The notes beneath the pieces are model-generated. The model did no database searches. It was given only the letters and a program-made list of their open reading frames with translations, and had not been told where the DNA came from. Shown here one piece after another: positions 36,589 through 48,422 of a stretch of 64,000 nucleotides of DNA. Position 1 is the stretch's first letter. Every line of letters begins with the position of its first letter. A program made the translations under genes and the position numbers. The stretch covers positions 518,190 to 582,189 of the forward strand of contig NZ_JAFBFC010000003.1 of the NCBI RefSeq assembly GCF_016909075.1, read 5' to 3'. This stretch comes from Priestia iocasae. GTDB lineage: Bacteria > Bacillota > Bacilli > Bacillales > Bacillaceae_H.

Positions 36589-38001
36589 TTACTTTACGAT
36601 ATGAATTGGGCTACCAATTGCAACTTCAGCAGCTTCCATTGTAATTTCACCTAATGTTGGGTGAGCGTGAATTGTTAATGCAATATCTTCAGCTGTCATG
36701 CCAGCTTCGATTGCAAGACCAAGTTCAGCAATCATATCAGATGCACTTGGACCTGCGATTTGAGCACCAACAACTACTCCGTCTTCTTTACGAGTTACAA
36801 GCTTTAAGAAGCCTTCTGCAGCGTTAAGTGCAAGAGCACGTCCGTTAGCAGCAAATGGGAATTTAGCAGCATTTACTTCTAATCCCTCTTCTTTTGCTTG
36901 TGCTTCTGTATAACCTACAGATGCAAGCTCAGGCTCAGAGAATACAACTGCTGGAATACCTAAGTAGTCGATTTCAGCAGGTTCACCAGCGATTGCTTCA
37001 GCTGCGATTTTACCTTCGTAAGAAGCTTTATGTGCAAGTGGTGGTCCAGTAACGATATCACCAATTGCATAAACATTGCTTACTGATGTACGGCATTGGT
37101 TATCGATTTCGATAATGCCACGGTCTGTCATTTTCACACCCACTTGCTCTAAACCAAGCTCGTCAGTGTTAGGACGACGACCTACAGTAACTAATACGTA
37201 ATCAGCTTCAACTGTTTGAGTTTCGCCTTTTACTTCGAATGTTACTTTTACGCCATCTTCTGTCTCTTCCACACCTTTAGCCATTGCTTTTGTGTGAATT
37301 TCAACGTTACCTTTTTTCTTTAAGTTACGTTTAACAAGAGAGCTCATTTGCTTTTCAAAACCAGCTAAGATTTCATCAGCTGCTTCTACAAATGTTACTT
37401 CTGTACCAAAGTTTGCATAAGCTGTTCCAAGCTCAGTACCGATATAACCGCCACCGATAACAACTAACTTTTTAGGTACTTCTTGTAATGCTAATGCACC
37501 CGTTGAATCAAGCACGCGTTTTGAGAACTTGAATCCAGGAATCTCAATTGGACGAGAGCCAGTTGCGATGATTGCATTTTTGAACTTATATGTTTGTGCA
37601 GAATTTTCATCCATAACACGTACAGTTTCATTGTCAACGAAGTAAGCTTCACCTTGAATGATGTCGACTTTGTTACCTTTAAGTAATCCTTCAACACCAC
37701 CAGTAAGCTTTTTCACTACGCCGTTTTTGAACTCTTGAACTTTTGTAAAGTCAACTGTTACATTTTCAGCTTTAATCCCCATATCTTCAGAATGCTTAGC
37801 ATTCTCAAAACGGTGACCAGCAGCGATTAATGCTTTTGAAGGAATACAACCAACGTTTAAGCAAACACCACCAAGAGTACCTTTCTCAACGATTGTTACT
37901 TTTTGACCTAATTGTGCTGCGCGGATTGCTGCAACATATCCACCAGGACCAGCACCGATGACTAGCGTATCAGTTTCGATTGCGAAATCTCCTACTACCA
38001 T
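36589..38001 (-). CDS. pdhD: Dihydrolipoamide dehydrogenase (E3)
   Basis: 470 residues: FAD-binding [17 protein letters not shown], redox disulfide [17 protein letters not shown]-binding [10 protein letters not shown], and the dimer-interface active-site HAHPTLGE. It reoxidises the lipoyl arms of the pyruvate dehydrogenase complex using NAD+. The ATG follows GGAGGCG and is four bases after the pdhC stop; last gene of pdhABCD. Confidence 0.97.
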   Translation of the reverse strand: MVVGDFAIETDTLVIGAGPGGYVAAIRAAQLGQKVTIVEKGTLGGVCLNVGCIPSKALIAAGHRFENAKHSEDMGIKAENVTVDFTKVQEFKNGVVKKLTGGVEGLLKGNKVDIIQGEAYFVDNETVRVMDENSAQTYKFKNAIIATGSRPIEIPGFKFSKRVLDSTGALALQEVPKKLVVIGGGYIGTELGTAYANFGTEVTFVEAADEILAGFEKQMSSLVKRNLKKKGNVEIHTKAMAKGVEETEDGVKVTFEVKGETQTVEADYVLVTVGRRPNTDELGLEQVGVKMTDRGIIEIDNQCRTSVSNVYAIGDIVTGPPLAHKASYEGKIAAEAIAGEPAEIDYLGIPAVVFSEPELASVGYTEAQAKEEGLEVNAAKFPFAANGRALALNAAEGFLKLVTRKEDGVVVGAQIAGPSASDMIAELGLAIEAGMTAEDIALTIHAHPTLGEITMEAAEVAIGSPIHIVK

Positions 38002-38004
38002 TTA

Positions 38005-39363
38005 TTACGCCTCCATTAATAATAATTCTGGATCATTCAGTAAACGCTTGATTTGGTTTAGAGCGTTTTGAGCTGTTGCACCATCAATAATACGGTGATC
38101 AAAGCTTAGAGAAAGTGCTAATACCGGAGCAATTACAATTTCACCATCACGTACAACAGGTTTTTCAGCAATACGGCCGATACCTAAAATTGCAACTTCT
38201 GGGTGGTTGATTACTGGAGTAAACCATTGTCCACCTGCAGAACCGATATTTGTAATTGTGCAAGATGCACCTTTCATCTCAGCTGGAGCTAAACGACCTT
38301 CACGTGCTTTTGTAGCAAGATCATTGATTTGATCAGAAATAGCAAATACAGATTTGCGATCAGCATGCTTAACAACTGGTACAAGTAGACCTTTGTCTGT
38401 ATCAGCAGCAATACCGATGTTATAGTAATGCTTTTGAATTACTTCATCAGTTGCATCGTCGATAGCTGTATTAAGTGCTGGATATTTCTTAAGCGCAGAT
38501 GTTAATGCTTTTACTACATATGGTAAGAACGTTAACTTGATGCCTTGCTCAGCTGCAACCTCTTTGAACTTCTTGCGATGTGCAACAAGTTTCGTTACAT
38601 CCACCTCGTCCATTAACGTAACGTGTGGAGCTGTATGCTTAGAGTTTACCATAGCTTTCGCAATTGCGCGACGAATTCCACTCATTTTTTCACGAGTTTC
38701 TGGGAAGTCACCTTCTGGAACAACCGTTTGAGCAGCAGCTTTTGTCTCTTCTGCTGTTACTTCTTCTGTAGCTGGAGCAGCTTCAGTTGTTTCAGCAGCA
38801 GCTTTTGTACCGCCTGCTAAGAAGTTTTCAATGTCTTCTTTTGTAATACGGCCATTTTTACCTGAACCAGGAACAGCTTTAATATCAACACCTTTTTCAC
38901 GTGCGTACTTACGTACTGAAGGCATTGCTACTACTTTACGGTTAGGGTCCACTTCTGCTTGTGGTTGAGCACCTGCACCTGTTTCTTCTGCTTTTGCTGC
39001 AGGAGCTTCTTCTTTCTTCACATCTTGCCCAGCTTCTGCTGTTGCTTGAACTTGAGCTTCTGTTTTTTCTTCTTTCGCTGGTGCATCGTCATGATCGTCA
39101 CCTTTGAACTTTAAGTTTTCATAACCAGGTGCATCAAATGTTACGATAACTTGTCCAACTGTCGCAACTGTACCTTCGTCTACTTTAAGTTCTAATACTT
39201 TACCTTTAACAGGAGAAGGAATTTCTACTACTGCTTTATCGTTTTGTACTTCTGCAAGTACGTCGTCTTCGTTAATTTCATCTCCAGGTTTTACGAACCA
39301 TTTTACGATTTCACCTTCATGAATACCTTCACCGATATCTGGAAGTTTAAATTCAAATGACAT
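38005..39363 (-). CDS. pdhC: Dihydrolipoyl acetyltransferase (E2)
   Basis: 452 residues. One lipoyl domain (1-80, lipoyl lysine in QNDKAVVEI), an Ala/Glu/Lys-rich flexible linker, the E1/E3-binding domain (about 140-180, [19 protein letters not shown]), a second Ala/Glu linker, and the catalytic core (about 225-452) with [10 protein letters not shown]. It forms the core of the complex and moves acetyl groups to CoA. AGGAGGG precedes the ATG. 112 bases separate it from pdhB. Confidence 0.96.
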   Translation of the reverse strand: MSFEFKLPDIGEGIHEGEIVKWFVKPGDEINEDDVLAEVQNDKAVVEIPSPVKGKVLELKVDEGTVATVGQVIVTFDAPGYENLKFKGDDHDDAPAKEEKTEAQVQATAEAGQDVKKEEAPAAKAEETGAGAQPQAEVDPNRKVVAMPSVRKYAREKGVDIKAVPGSGKNGRITKEDIENFLAGGTKAAAETTEAAPATEEVTAEETKAAAQTVVPEGDFPETREKMSGIRRAIAKAMVNSKHTAPHVTLMDEVDVTKLVAHRKKFKEVAAEQGIKLTFLPYVVKALTSALKKYPALNTAIDDATDEVIQKHYYNIGIAADTDKGLLVPVVKHADRKSVFAISDQINDLATKAREGRLAPAEMKGASCTITNIGSAGGQWFTPVINHPEVAILGIGRIAEKPVVRDGEIVIAPVLALSLSFDHRIIDGATAQNALNQIKRLLNDPELLLMEA

Positions 39364-39436
39364 GCGTGTTCACCCTCCTATGTTCAATACGTTCTTTTAC
39401 TACGGTCAATTTAACCAATAAATGTGTAAAAGAAAT

Positions 39437-39452
39437 CAGCAACATTGCTGAC
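39437..39452. other. Small hairpin in the pdhB-pdhC gap
   Basis: TCAGCA/TGCTGA stem with a 4-base loop followed on the minus strand by a T-rich stretch. It could attenuate or process the pdh transcript. In B. subtilis an internal promoter lies in the same gap; I see no clear promoter here. Confidence 0.4.
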
Positions 39453-39475
39453 CTCTTCTACACTAGTTGTTTGAA

Positions 39476-40453
39476 TTAAAATTCAAGAACTTTTTTAGCT
39501 GTTGCTACGATGTCGTTATGGTTTGGTAACCATACACCTTCAGCTTGAGAGAACGGATATACTGTATCCGGTGCTGCTACACGTAATACTGGAGCTTCTA
39601 AGCTTAAGATAGCACGATCGTTAATTTCAGCTACAACGTTTGCTGCAATACCAGCTTGTTTTTGAGCTTCTTGAACAACAATTACGCGACCAGTTTTTTC
39701 AACTGATGCAATGATTGTTTCGATATCTAAAGGTTGAACTGTACGTAAGTCAACAACCTCTACAGAGTGACCTTCTTTTTCAAGCTCTTCAGCAGCTTTT
39801 AATGATGCGTGAACCATTGCACCATAAGAGATGATTGAAAGGTCTGTACCTTCACGCTTTACATCTGCTTTACCAAGTTCAATTGTGTACTCTTCTTCAG
39901 GTACTTCTTGACGGAATGAACGGTAAAGTTTCATATGCTCTAAGAAGATAACTGGGTCATTGTCACGAATTGATGAAATTAATAAACCTTTTGCATCATA
40001 AGGTGTTGAAGGAATAACAACTTTTAATCCTGGTTGAGAAGTCATTAAGCCTTCTAAGCTGTCTGCGTGAAGCTCTGGTGTATGTACACCACCACCGAAT
40101 GGAGAACGGAATGTGATTGGAGCTGTCCAGCGTCCACCAGAACGGTAACGCATACGAGCTGCTTGACCAGAAATTGAATCGATTACTTCAAAAACGAAAC
40201 CGAAGAATTGGATTTCAGGTACTGGACGGAAACCTTGAGTAGAAAGACCTACTGCAAGACCACCAATACCAGACTCAGCTAGTGGTGTATCGAATACGCG
40301 GTCTTCACCAAACTCTTGTTGAAGGCCTTCAGTCGCACGGAACACCCCGCCGTTTACGCCAACGTCTTCACCAAAAACTAATACGTTTTCGTCGTTTTTT
40401 AATTCTGTGCGTAACGCATCAGTAATTGCTTGAATCATTGTCATTTGCGCCAT
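39476..40453 (-). CDS. pdhB: Pyruvate dehydrogenase E1 beta
   Basis: 325 residues with the transketolase-like pyrimidine domain at the N-terminus ([19 protein letters not shown]) and the C-terminal transketolase domain ([17 protein letters not shown]). Together with PdhA it decarboxylates pyruvate with thiamine diphosphate. The start lies just after the pdhA stop (3 bases between), so the pair is translated together, as expected for a heterotetramer. Confidence 0.96.
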   Translation of the reverse strand: MAQMTMIQAITDALRTELKNDENVLVFGEDVGVNGGVFRATEGLQQEFGEDRVFDTPLAESGIGGLAVGLSTQGFRPVPEIQFFGFVFEVIDSISGQAARMRYRSGGRWTAPITFRSPFGGGVHTPELHADSLEGLMTSQPGLKVVIPSTPYDAKGLLISSIRDNDPVIFLEHMKLYRSFRQEVPEEEYTIELGKADVKREGTDLSIISYGAMVHASLKAAEELEKEGHSVEVVDLRTVQPLDIETIIASVEKTGRVIVVQEAQKQAGIAANVVAEINDRAILSLEAPVLRVAAPDTVYPFSQAEGVWLPNHNDIVATAKKVLEF

Positions 40454-40456
40454 GGC

Positions 40457-41575
<1,119 letters not shown>

Positions 41576-42128
41576 CTAAGTCACCTCTTCCTTTCGTTTA
41601 ACCATTATTATTCATTTTGTTAGTCATACAAAAACATACAATGTTAGAATGTCCAAAACGAACATGGAAAAGTCATTTTTTGTAGACTAACATCTAGTGA
41701 ATTCGTTATTTTTCTACACCTATATGTATTCCCTGACGAATTCCAAGAAAACATTTAAGTAAAAGGAAAGTTCAAGCGGATATAATCTATCCACTAAACT
41801 GTATTAATTATTTCAAAAAAATCATTAATACAATGTCTATTACATGCATTAGTTTACAATATAACAAAATGGTTCGTCAATCCATTTACATCAATAAAAT
41901 TAACCGCTTTTTGTTAACTTTCAAATATTAGGAAAATTACTTTCTGTACTATTACACAAAACAAATCTGTATTACATGTTTTATAATAAATGAAAATAGG
42001 ACTACACATCTCTAATCTTTTGTAGATGTTTTTCACCTTAAATACTCTCTTTTTTTCCCATCCCACAAAGAAAGCGCTATCTTTTCTCTCGTGCTAATCA
42101 CCTTTAAGTAATTGAGAATTTGAAGCAA
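41576..42128. other. pdhA upstream region
   Basis: About 550 bases with no gene that I can support. It holds a candidate pdhA promoter on the minus strand, TTGACG (41875-41880) and TAAACT (41851-41856) with an 18-base spacer, which leaves a long leader of roughly 270 bases. No riboswitch or T-box recognised. Confidence 0.5.
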
Positions 42129-42170
42129 AAAAAGATTGTTACATCACGTTTAAGTGTGTAACAATCTCAA
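42127..42170 (-). terminator. Terminator after ykyA
   Basis: An 11-base stem (AGATTGTTACA) with a 13-base loop; the minus strand ends in six or more T. Confidence 0.85.
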
Positions 42171-42202
42171 AAAAGAAAAAAATTTATTTAATTAAGTCAT
42201 TT

Positions 42203-42844
42203 TCACTTACTTTTATTCACTTTTTCGTAAAACTGTTGCTTCTTTTCATTATAAATGTACGTTTTATTATTAAATTGTTCATTTGCTTTTATAATATTTT
42301 CATATGTTGCATTAATAGACGTAATTTTATCTTCTAATTCATCAAGAGTTACTTTTTCATTTTGAAATAATTGATAAAGCTCCTTATCTAATTGAAGACC
42401 CTGCTTGTAAAAGCCGTAGAGCTTCTCATACGCTTCATAACGTTCATCCATCATGCTAATTAACTGTTCAGCATCTTTTTTAAATTGCGGATTTTCAATA
42501 GTTTCAATTTGAGATTGAATTTCCTTCGATTTTTGGTAAGACTTTTTAATACTCTTACTTTCTTTTTCAAGTCTCTCTTCTCGTTCATTCACGATTTTTA
42601 ACGCTTGATTGGCTACTTTCTTAACTCGCTCATGCTCTTTCATGCCAAGCGATATGATTTCATCATACATGTCTTTTTCTTTTTGTTCTAATTCTGTTAG
42701 AGATCTCTGCTGACTTGAAAATGCTTTTTCTTCAGCTACTACTTTTTCAAATGATTCATACACAGCTAATTCTGGAACTGAATCATTAGAGCAACCTGCA
42801 AGTAAGCCACTCACCAATGCTCCAACAACGACATATTTCTTCAT
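42203..42844 (-). CDS. ykyA: YkyA, putative cell-wall-binding lipoprotein
   Basis: 213 residues with a lipoprotein signal (LLAGC, Cys18) and then one long helical, Lys/Glu-rich region with coiled-coil character, as in the YkyA family (PF10368). It should be anchored on the outer face of the membrane; function unknown. The ATG lies after TGGGAG. In B. subtilis ykyA sits just upstream of pdhA, as here. Confidence 0.87.
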   Translation of the reverse strand: MKKYVVVGALVSGLLAGCSNDSVPELAVYESFEKVVAEEKAFSSQQRSLTELEQKEKDMYDEIISLGMKEHERVKKVANQALKIVNEREERLEKESKSIKKSYQKSKEIQSQIETIENPQFKKDAEQLISMMDERYEAYEKLYGFYKQGLQLDKELYQLFQNEKVTLDELEDKITSINATYENIIKANEQFNNKTYIYNEKKQQFYEKVNKSK

Positions 42845-43457
42845 AAGGCAAAACTCCCATTTTTATATGTCAAATATTATACTTTGAACTCCACCTACTT
42901 AGCAAACGCTCGAAGCAAAGGAGCTCTACAAGCATCCACGTATGCACACACGTTTTTTAACAACCTCTACATATCGTCTTGTTCAAGTTTGGTGCATTAA
43001 CTTTTCACACACTTAGCTCGAGCTTATGTTTCGTAATTTCGACGTATGTGAAACCATAAGCAGGTAAAAACCTTTACCTAACAAATGCTTTTACGCGATT
43101 TTCCCTTTTGAAGGACTAACTTACAGAAACAGAATAGCACTTCTATTGGTGTCGTTCAATCATTCAGACAGCCATTCAAGCCTCTATCCATCTCTTACTT
43201 ACTTGTAGAGCTACGTTCTTCACATTTCTTAAGGTAAAATATAACTTCCATTTAAAGAGACAAACATAGAGATTTCATCTATTTTTTCATTTAACCCTCT
43301 TTATAACTGTTTATCAAAAATATAAATATCTAAACATGGGCTATTTCTCTACACACCTTTTAATTGTTTTTAATATATTGTATTAACCCAGTAATGAAAA
43401 AGACGTTTATCAAACGTTTTGGACTAAATGGGAATCATTACTATTGGAGGTTTTCTT
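42845..43457. other. Gene-free region between ykyA and the YjcZ-like gene
   Basis: 613 bases in which I find no frame with a ribosome binding site and sensible product. A small palindrome, ACGTTTATCAAACGT (about 43402-43416), lies just ahead of the YjcZ-like gene and may be a regulatory element. The rest looks like decayed or spacer DNA. Confidence 0.4.
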
Positions 43458-43589
43458 ATGTACGGTTACGGTTATGGCTGTTGTGGTTACGGCGGTTACA
43501 GCGGTTGCGGATCAAACAAAGGATTCGTATTAATCATTGTTTTATTCATCTTGTTAATTATCATCGGCGCTGGATGCTGCAACTGGTAA
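43458..43589 (+). CDS. YjcZ-like small membrane protein
   Basis: 43 residues: a Gly/Tyr/Cys-rich head ([18 protein letters not shown]), one transmembrane helix ([17 protein letters not shown]) and a CCNW end. This is the plan of the YjcZ family of small Bacillus sporulation proteins (PF09680). TTGGAGG lies 7 bases before the ATG and a perfect terminator follows, so it is a true gene though very short. Confidence 0.87.
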   Translation: MYGYGYGCCGYGGYSGCGSNKGFVLIIVLFILLIIIGAGCCNW

Positions 43590-43620
43590 AAAAAACGGCC
43601 ATGAATAGGCCGTTTTTTTA
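43590..43620 (+). terminator. Terminator after the YjcZ-like gene
   Basis: AAAAACGGCC/GGCCGTTTTT stem with a 7-base loop, immediately after the stop. Confidence 0.9.
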
Positions 43621-43741
43621 TTTTCCCTAACTCTTTGTTTTAAAGCTTCTTTCCTTCACATAGATTTATAATGTTTCCTTTGTTAGACTTAATTCGTATA
43701 ATATAAGGTTATAAGATGTTACAAGCAAGGAGATGTGTATG

Positions 43742-44296
43742 ATGATTACAATGAAAGATATTATCAAAGAAGGTCACCCAACCTTAAAGCAACCAGCAGC
43801 TGAAGTCCCCTTACCTGCGTCTGAAACAGATAAAGCAACCCTACAAAGTCTTATTGACTACGTTATCAATAGTCAAAACCCAGACATTGCTAGTCAATAT
43901 GGTTTAAGACCTGGCATAGGATTAGCCGCTCCACAAATTAATGTATCAAAAAGAATGATGGCTGTTCATGTAACAGATGAAAAAGGAACTTTACATAGCT
44001 ACGCGCTTTTCAACCCTAAGATTGTGAGTCACTCTGTAGAAAAAACGTATTTGTCTAGTGGCGAAGGATGCTTATCAGTTGACCGTGAAGTGCCAGGTTA
44101 TGTGCCTCGATATGCTCGTATTACTGTCAAAGCTTTTACAATCGATGGAGAAGAAATTAAGATACGCTTGAAAGGACTTCCAGCTATTGTATTTCAGCAC
44201 GAAATTGATCATTTAGATGGTATCATGTTTTATGATCACATTAATCAACAAGACCCTTTTAAACAACCAGAGGATGCTACACCTATTGATCGATAA
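43742..44296 (+). CDS. def: Peptide deformylase (YkrB/DefB type)
   Basis: 184 residues with the three active-site motifs: GIGLAAPQ, EGCLSV (metal-binding Cys) and QHEIDH (metal-binding His pair and catalytic Glu). It removes the formyl group from nascent proteins. The insert and length place it with the type-2 enzymes such as B. subtilis YkrB. ATG 43739 or 43742 both follow AAGGAG; I take the second from alignment with YkrB (MITM start). Confidence 0.94.
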   Translation: MITMKDIIKEGHPTLKQPAAEVPLPASETDKATLQSLIDYVINSQNPDIASQYGLRPGIGLAAPQINVSKRMMAVHVTDEKGTLHSYALFNPKIVSHSVEKTYLSSGEGCLSVDREVPGYVPRYARITVKAFTIDGEEIKIRLKGLPAIVFQHEIDHLDGIMFYDHINQQDPFKQPEDATPIDR

Positions 44297-44332
44297 AAGA
44301 AGGTGATGTCAAAACCGACATCACCTTCTTCC
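44297..44332. terminator. Bidirectional terminator between def and ykrA
   Basis: A 14-base perfect stem (AAGAAGGTGATGTC) with a 6-base loop between convergent genes. Confidence 0.88.
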
Positions 44333-44352
44333 TTGTATAGCAGCAATACAGA

Positions 44353-45135
44353 TTACTTTAATAGCCCTACTAACGTTAATCCATGATGAATACCATCTTC
44401 ATCTACATGTTTTGTAACATGGTTAGCAATGTTTTTCACTTCGTCATGCGCATTTCCCATTGCTACACCATTTCCTACGTATTCAAGCATTTCTAAATCA
44501 TTTAAGCCGTCACCAAATGCATACACCTGTTCTTTTGAAAATCCAAGCTTTTCAATCATTCGCTCGATTCCTTTTGCTTTAGAGCCACCTGCTGGTAAAA
44601 TATCGGTTGAGAACTCATGCCAACGAATAAAATGAAACGCCTCAAAGTTTTCTTTGTACGTCTCCTCTTCCCCGTTCTCACAGAATAATAAAGTTTGATA
44701 AATCTCTCGTCCTACATAATAGGAAGGATCGTGAGCAGGAGCCGGAATGGATAATTTTAGTGTTCCAATGCTATCTTCGATATACGAATGCTTTTCAATA
44801 TTTGACTTCATACTTTCATGATCCATATAGACAAGAGGGTGATTCTTTTCTGTCGAGAACTGTGTTAATTCTTCAAGTGTCTCTGTGCTCAATGGATTTT
44901 TGTAAATCACTTCTCCATCTAAAACTACATACTGCCCATTGAAGCTTACAAATGAATGAATATCAAGTTCTTTTCGTAAATCTTCAAACATAAACGGTGC
45001 TCTGCCCGTGGCAATTGCTACTTCATGCCCTGCTTCTTTTAAGCTTCTGACCGCCTCTTTTGTTGATTGAGGCAGCTTTTTATTGCTGTCTAATAATGTT
45101 CCATCGATATCAAAAAAGATTACACTTCTTTTCAC
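44353..45135 (-). CDS. ykrA: YkrA, Cof-type HAD phosphatase
   Basis: About 260 residues. HAD motif I FFDIDGTLLDSN near the N-terminus, motif II AIATGR, and motifs III/IV with the lysine in GGSKAKGI and AFGDGLNDLEM. It belongs to the Cof subfamily of sugar/flavin phosphate phosphatases; the substrate is unknown. GTG at 45135 or 45144 are both possible after AGGTGATT. Next to def as in B. subtilis. Confidence 0.88.
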   Translation of the reverse strand: MKRSVIFFDIDGTLLDSNKKLPQSTKEAVRSLKEAGHEVAIATGRAPFMFEDLRKELDIHSFVSFNGQYVVLDGEVIYKNPLSTETLEELTQFSTEKNHPLVYMDHESMKSNIEKHSYIEDSIGTLKLSIPAPAHDPSYYVGREIYQTLLFCENGEEETYKENFEAFHFIRWHEFSTDILPAGGSKAKGIERMIEKLGFSKEQVYAFGDGLNDLEMLEYVGNGVAMGNAHDEVKNIANHVTKHVDEDGIHHGLTLVGLLK

Positions 45136-45223
45136 TTCAATCACCTAGCTTTTCACATTGTTTGTTAAGTATTTCACAACTTGATTATACCAAACAAAAC
45201 AAGAAATATCTAAGATCCTCCTT

Positions 45224-45253
45224 TTGACCTTAACTTTTTCTTCCAGTTATAAC
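45224..45253 (+). promoter_or_regulatory. Candidate sigma-A promoter upstream of the micro-ORF and rpoY-rnjA
   Basis: TTGACC (45224-45229) and TATAAC (45248-45253), 18 bases apart, reading towards the micro-ORF at 45334 and rpoY. Confidence 0.5.
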
Positions 45254-45333
45254 CACGAAAAGCTTTTCCACTCTCATCATATAATAACGGTAGAAAAAGA
45301 GGATTCTACTTTAACATAAGGAGTTGAATCATC

Positions 45334-45405
45334 GTGCTGAAACGTCTGCGCAAGAAGCTTTTGAAACAATGGAACGACTTACTTCACAAGAAAGTCATAG
45401 CCTAA
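45334..45405 (+). CDS. Candidate 23-residue cationic peptide
   Basis: GTG start with a strong site (AAGGAGTTGA) 10 bases upstream. The peptide, MLKRLRKKLLKQW followed by NDLLHKKVIA, would be a basic amphipathic helix with eight Lys/Arg. I recognise no family. A second frame over the same bases (45324-45461) stays open for 45 codons with a plausible product but has no usable start, so chance cannot be excluded for either. It lies between a candidate promoter and rpoY-rnjA and might be a leader peptide. Confidence 0.35.
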   Translation: MLKRLRKKLLKQWNDLLHKKVIA

Positions 45406-45654
45406 TCCACTATTTATTTACTTCTTTTAAAAAACAAGTTTTGGAAAGAGACTGATTCATCAAAAGTGGACACATCTAGCGCATTAAAGTCCCTTTCCCT
45501 CCTAATTAAATAGACTCTCTCATTGACTTGTGTTCTTGTGATGATTAAAATGTATTGAAGGCAAGTTTCTTTTAGAAAATACATGAAATACATACACAAT
45601 TTATAATATAATAAAAAAAGTTACTTGAATTTCGGAGATTAAGGAGAGATTTTC

Positions 45655-45864
45655 ATGATTTTTAAAGTTTATTTTCAAGAGAAAGCAAATGAAGTACCTG
45701 TTCGTGAAAACACTAAAACAGTTTATGTAAACGGTGAGTCTGAGCGCGATGTTCGCTTAAAACTAAAAGACCGTGGTTTTAACGTTGAATTTGTTCAAGC
45801 GGTTAAGGGTGCACATTTAGAGTATGAGCAACAAAGTGAAGATTTTAAAGTATTGGAGATATGA
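45655..45864 (+). CDS. rpoY: RpoY, RNA polymerase epsilon subunit
   Basis: 69 residues beginning [22 protein letters not shown], the RpoY (YkzG, UPF0356) family. Epsilon is a small auxiliary subunit of Gram-positive RNA polymerase. AAGGAGAG precedes the ATG. Its stop (45862-45864) is 5 bases before the rnjA start, the usual rpoY-rnjA pair. Confidence 0.95.
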   Translation: MIFKVYFQEKANEVPVRENTKTVYVNGESERDVRLKLKDRGFNVEFVQAVKGAHLEYEQQSEDFKVLEI

Positions 45865-45869
45865 TAAAA

Positions 45870-47537
45870 ATGAAATTCGTTAAAAACAATCAAACGGCTG
45901 TTTTTGCGCTAGGTGGTCTAGGCGAAATCGGCAAAAATACGTATGCTGTACAATTTCAGGATGAAATCATCCTTATCGATGCTGGAATTAAATTTCCAGA
46001 GGATGAACTATTAGGGATCGATTATGTCATTCCTGATTACACATACTTAGTTAAAAATGAAGATAAAATCCGTGGACTTTTTGTTACTCATGGACACGAA
46101 GATCACATTGGTGGTATTCCCTATTTACTAAAGCAAATTAATATTCCTGTATACGCTGGAAAGCTTGCATTAGGATTATTAAAAAACAAGTTAGAAGAGC
46201 ACGGTTTATTAAGAAGAGCTCAACTTCATGAAATTACAGAAGATGATGTGATTAAGTTCCGTAAAACCTCTGTCACATTCTTCCGTACAACACATAGTAT
46301 CCCAGACTCATACGGAATTGTCGTTAAAACACCAAATGGACAAATTGTACATACAGGTGATTTCAAATTTGACTTTACACCAGTTGGAGAACCTGCAAAC
46401 TTAACAAAGATGGCTGAAATCGGTAAAGAAGGCGTGCTATGTCTACTTTCAGATAGCACAAATAGTGAAATTCCAAATTTCACTATGTCAGAGCGTCGTG
46501 TTGGGGAAAGCATCCATGACATTTTCCGAAAAGTAGATGGACGTATTATTTTTGCAACCTTTGCTTCCAATATTCACAGACTACAGCAAGTAGTAGAAGC
46601 AGCTGTTTTGAACAACCGTAAAATTGCTGTATTTGGTCGTAGCATGGAAGCTGCCATTCAAATCGGACAAGACTTAGGCTATATTAAGTGTCCGAAAGAT
46701 ACATTTATTGAATCATCACAAATTAATAGACTCCCTGCTCACCGCGTCACGATTTTATGTACAGGAAGTCAAGGAGAACCAATGGCGGCGTTATCACGTA
46801 TTGCAAATGGAACGCATCGTCAAATCCAAATCATCCCTGGTGATACAGTTGTATTCTCTTCTTCACCAATCCCAGGAAATACAGTAAGCGTAAGCCGTAC
46901 GATTAACATGCTATATCGCGCTGGTGCAGAAGTTATTCATGGTGCTCTAAATGATATTCATACATCAGGTCATGGTGGACAAGAAGAGCAAAAATTAATG
47001 ATACGTTTAATCAAACCAAAATACTTCATGCCAATTCACGGTGAATACCGCATGCAAAAGATGCATATTAAGCTTGCAAACGATTGTGGTATTCCTGAAG
47101 AAAATTGTTTTATTATGGATAATGGTGAAGTACTAGCTTTAAGCGAAAATGAAGCAGCTGTAGCAGGAAAAATTCCTTCTGGCTCCGTTTATATCGATGG
47201 TAATGGTATAGGAGACATCGGAAACATCGTACTTCGTGATCGTCGTATTTTATCAGAAGAAGGACTTGTTATTGTCGTTGTAAGCATTAACATGAAAGAC
47301 TTTAAGATTGCAGCTGGTCCTGATATCATTTCACGTGGATTTGTTTATATGCGTGAATCTGGTGATTTAATTAATGATGCACAATCACTGATTACAAAGC
47401 ACTTAAGCAAAGTAATGGAACGTCGTACATCTCAATGGTCTGAAATTAAAAATGAAATTACAGACACATTAGCTCCATTCTTATATGAAAAAACAAAACG
47501 TCGTCCAATGATTTTACCAATTATCATGGAAGTATAA
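45870..47537 (+). CDS. rnjA: Ribonuclease J1
   Basis: 555 residues of the metallo-beta-lactamase/beta-CASP family. The zinc-binding HGHEDHIGG is near residue 75, with further ligands in HTGDFKFD and the beta-CASP histidine motifs in SGHGGQEEQ and MPIHGEYR. It has 5'-3' exonuclease and endonuclease activity in mRNA decay and rRNA maturation. I start at MKFVKN (45870), which matches B. subtilis and follows GGAGAT by 9 bases; ATG 45861 is too close to that site. Ends PIIMEV like the B. subtilis protein. Confidence 0.97.
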   Translation: MKFVKNNQTAVFALGGLGEIGKNTYAVQFQDEIILIDAGIKFPEDELLGIDYVIPDYTYLVKNEDKIRGLFVTHGHEDHIGGIPYLLKQINIPVYAGKLALGLLKNKLEEHGLLRRAQLHEITEDDVIKFRKTSVTFFRTTHSIPDSYGIVVKTPNGQIVHTGDFKFDFTPVGEPANLTKMAEIGKEGVLCLLSDSTNSEIPNFTMSERRVGESIHDIFRKVDGRIIFATFASNIHRLQQVVEAAVLNNRKIAVFGRSMEAAIQIGQDLGYIKCPKDTFIESSQINRLPAHRVTILCTGSQGEPMAALSRIANGTHRQIQIIPGDTVVFSSSPIPGNTVSVSRTINMLYRAGAEVIHGALNDIHTSGHGGQEEQKLMIRLIKPKYFMPIHGEYRMQKMHIKLANDCGIPEENCFIMDNGEVLALSENEAAVAGKIPSGSVYIDGNGIGDIGNIVLRDRRILSEEGLVIVVVSINMKDFKIAAGPDIISRGFVYMRESGDLINDAQSLITKHLSKVMERRTSQWSEIKNEITDTLAPFLYEKTKRRPMILPIIMEV

Positions 47538-47542
47538 TAAAC

Positions 47543-47578
47543 AAAGAGCGAATGTCTAATAAGACATTCGCTCTTTAT
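47543..47578. terminator. Bidirectional terminator between rnjA and ktrC
   Basis: A 15-base perfect stem (AAAGAGCGAATGTCT) with a 4-base loop, between convergent genes. Confidence 0.9.
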
Positions 47579-48241
47579 TCATTGACCTAATAATTTTTTT
47601 TCAAAGCGGTTGATGTCAACATCGGCTCCAATAACAATCAGTACGTCTCCTCTTTGAATGACCTCAGAAGCTTGTGGTGATACAATAATATCACGGTTTC
47701 TTTTAATGGCTACAATATTAATGCCATATTTCGCCCGGACATCTAGCTCAATAATGGAATGACCATGCATACGATCATTGGCTACAACCTCAACAATGCT
47801 ATGCTCATCAGACAACTCTAGATAATCTAATACATTGTTTGATAAAATTTTGGTTGCAATACGCTTTCCCATATCCCTCTCTGGATGAACAACATGATTA
47901 GCCCCAATTTTCGTTAGTACTTTTTCATGATAATCATTTTGTGCCTTTACCGTAATATGCTCCACCCCTAACTCCTTTAACATGAGGGTTGTTAAAATAC
48001 TAGCTTGAATATTATCACCAATAGCTACAATCACATGATCAAAGTTACGAATTCCCAAGCTTTTTAATACATTCTCATCTGTTGAATCACCCATCACTGC
48101 ATGTGAAGCAATATTCGCATATTGATTTACTTTGTCTTCATCTGTATCAATCGCTAATACCTCAACGCCTTCTTCACTTAACGTTTTGCATATACTCCCA
48201 CCAAATCGCCCTAATCCAATTACAGCATACGCTTTCCTCAT
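47579..48241 (-). CDS. ktrC: KtrC, regulatory RCK subunit of a Ktr potassium transporter
   Basis: 220 residues: RCK_N Rossmann domain with VIGLGRFGGSICKTL and the acidic end DTDEDK, then an RCK_C domain (about 135-220). It gates a membrane KtrB/D-type K+ channel, responding to ATP/ADP on RCK_N; in B. subtilis KtrC also binds c-di-AMP on RCK_C. GGAGGCAG precedes the ATG. No membrane subunit is encoded next to it, as with B. subtilis ktrC. Confidence 0.92.
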   Translation of the reverse strand: MRKAYAVIGLGRFGGSICKTLSEEGVEVLAIDTDEDKVNQYANIASHAVMGDSTDENVLKSLGIRNFDHVIVAIGDNIQASILTTLMLKELGVEHITVKAQNDYHEKVLTKIGANHVVHPERDMGKRIATKILSNNVLDYLELSDEHSIVEVVANDRMHGHSIIELDVRAKYGINIVAIKRNRDIIVSPQASEVIQRGDVLIVIGADVDINRFEKKLLGQ

Positions 48242-48351
48242 TATTCTGCCTCCTCACCGAGTAACTCCGTCTCTTTATATGATAATTTTACCACAAAACG
48301 AAGTTCCACTCATATGTGAAAACCATCGTTTTTTTTACTAAACGAAAATGC

Positions 48352-48398
48352 AAAAAAAGTCCTTACCTACCCATTTACTTTCTTGAGTAAGTAAGGAT
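48352..48398 (-). terminator. Terminator after yknV
   Basis: TCCTTAC/GTAAGGA stem with extended imperfect pairing, ending in seven T on the minus strand. Confidence 0.7.
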
Positions 48399-48422
48399 AA
48401 CGTATTTTAAAACATACAATAT

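Noticed and set aside
42064..42082. AAGAAAGCGCTATCTT as a catabolite-responsive (cre) site near pdhA
   Set aside because: It lacks the outer TG and CA of the cre consensus and lies over 480 bases from pdhA. A similar AAGAAAGCGCTTATAC at 21401-21416 ahead of ylaL is also only a partial match.
41576..42202. Riboswitch or T-box in the long pdhA leader
   Set aside because: No T-box sequence, no nested terminator/antiterminator pair and no known aptamer core seen.
45414..45599. 61-codon minus-strand frame between ykrA and rpoY
   Set aside because: No ribosome binding site, unlikely composition, and antisense to the rpoY leader.
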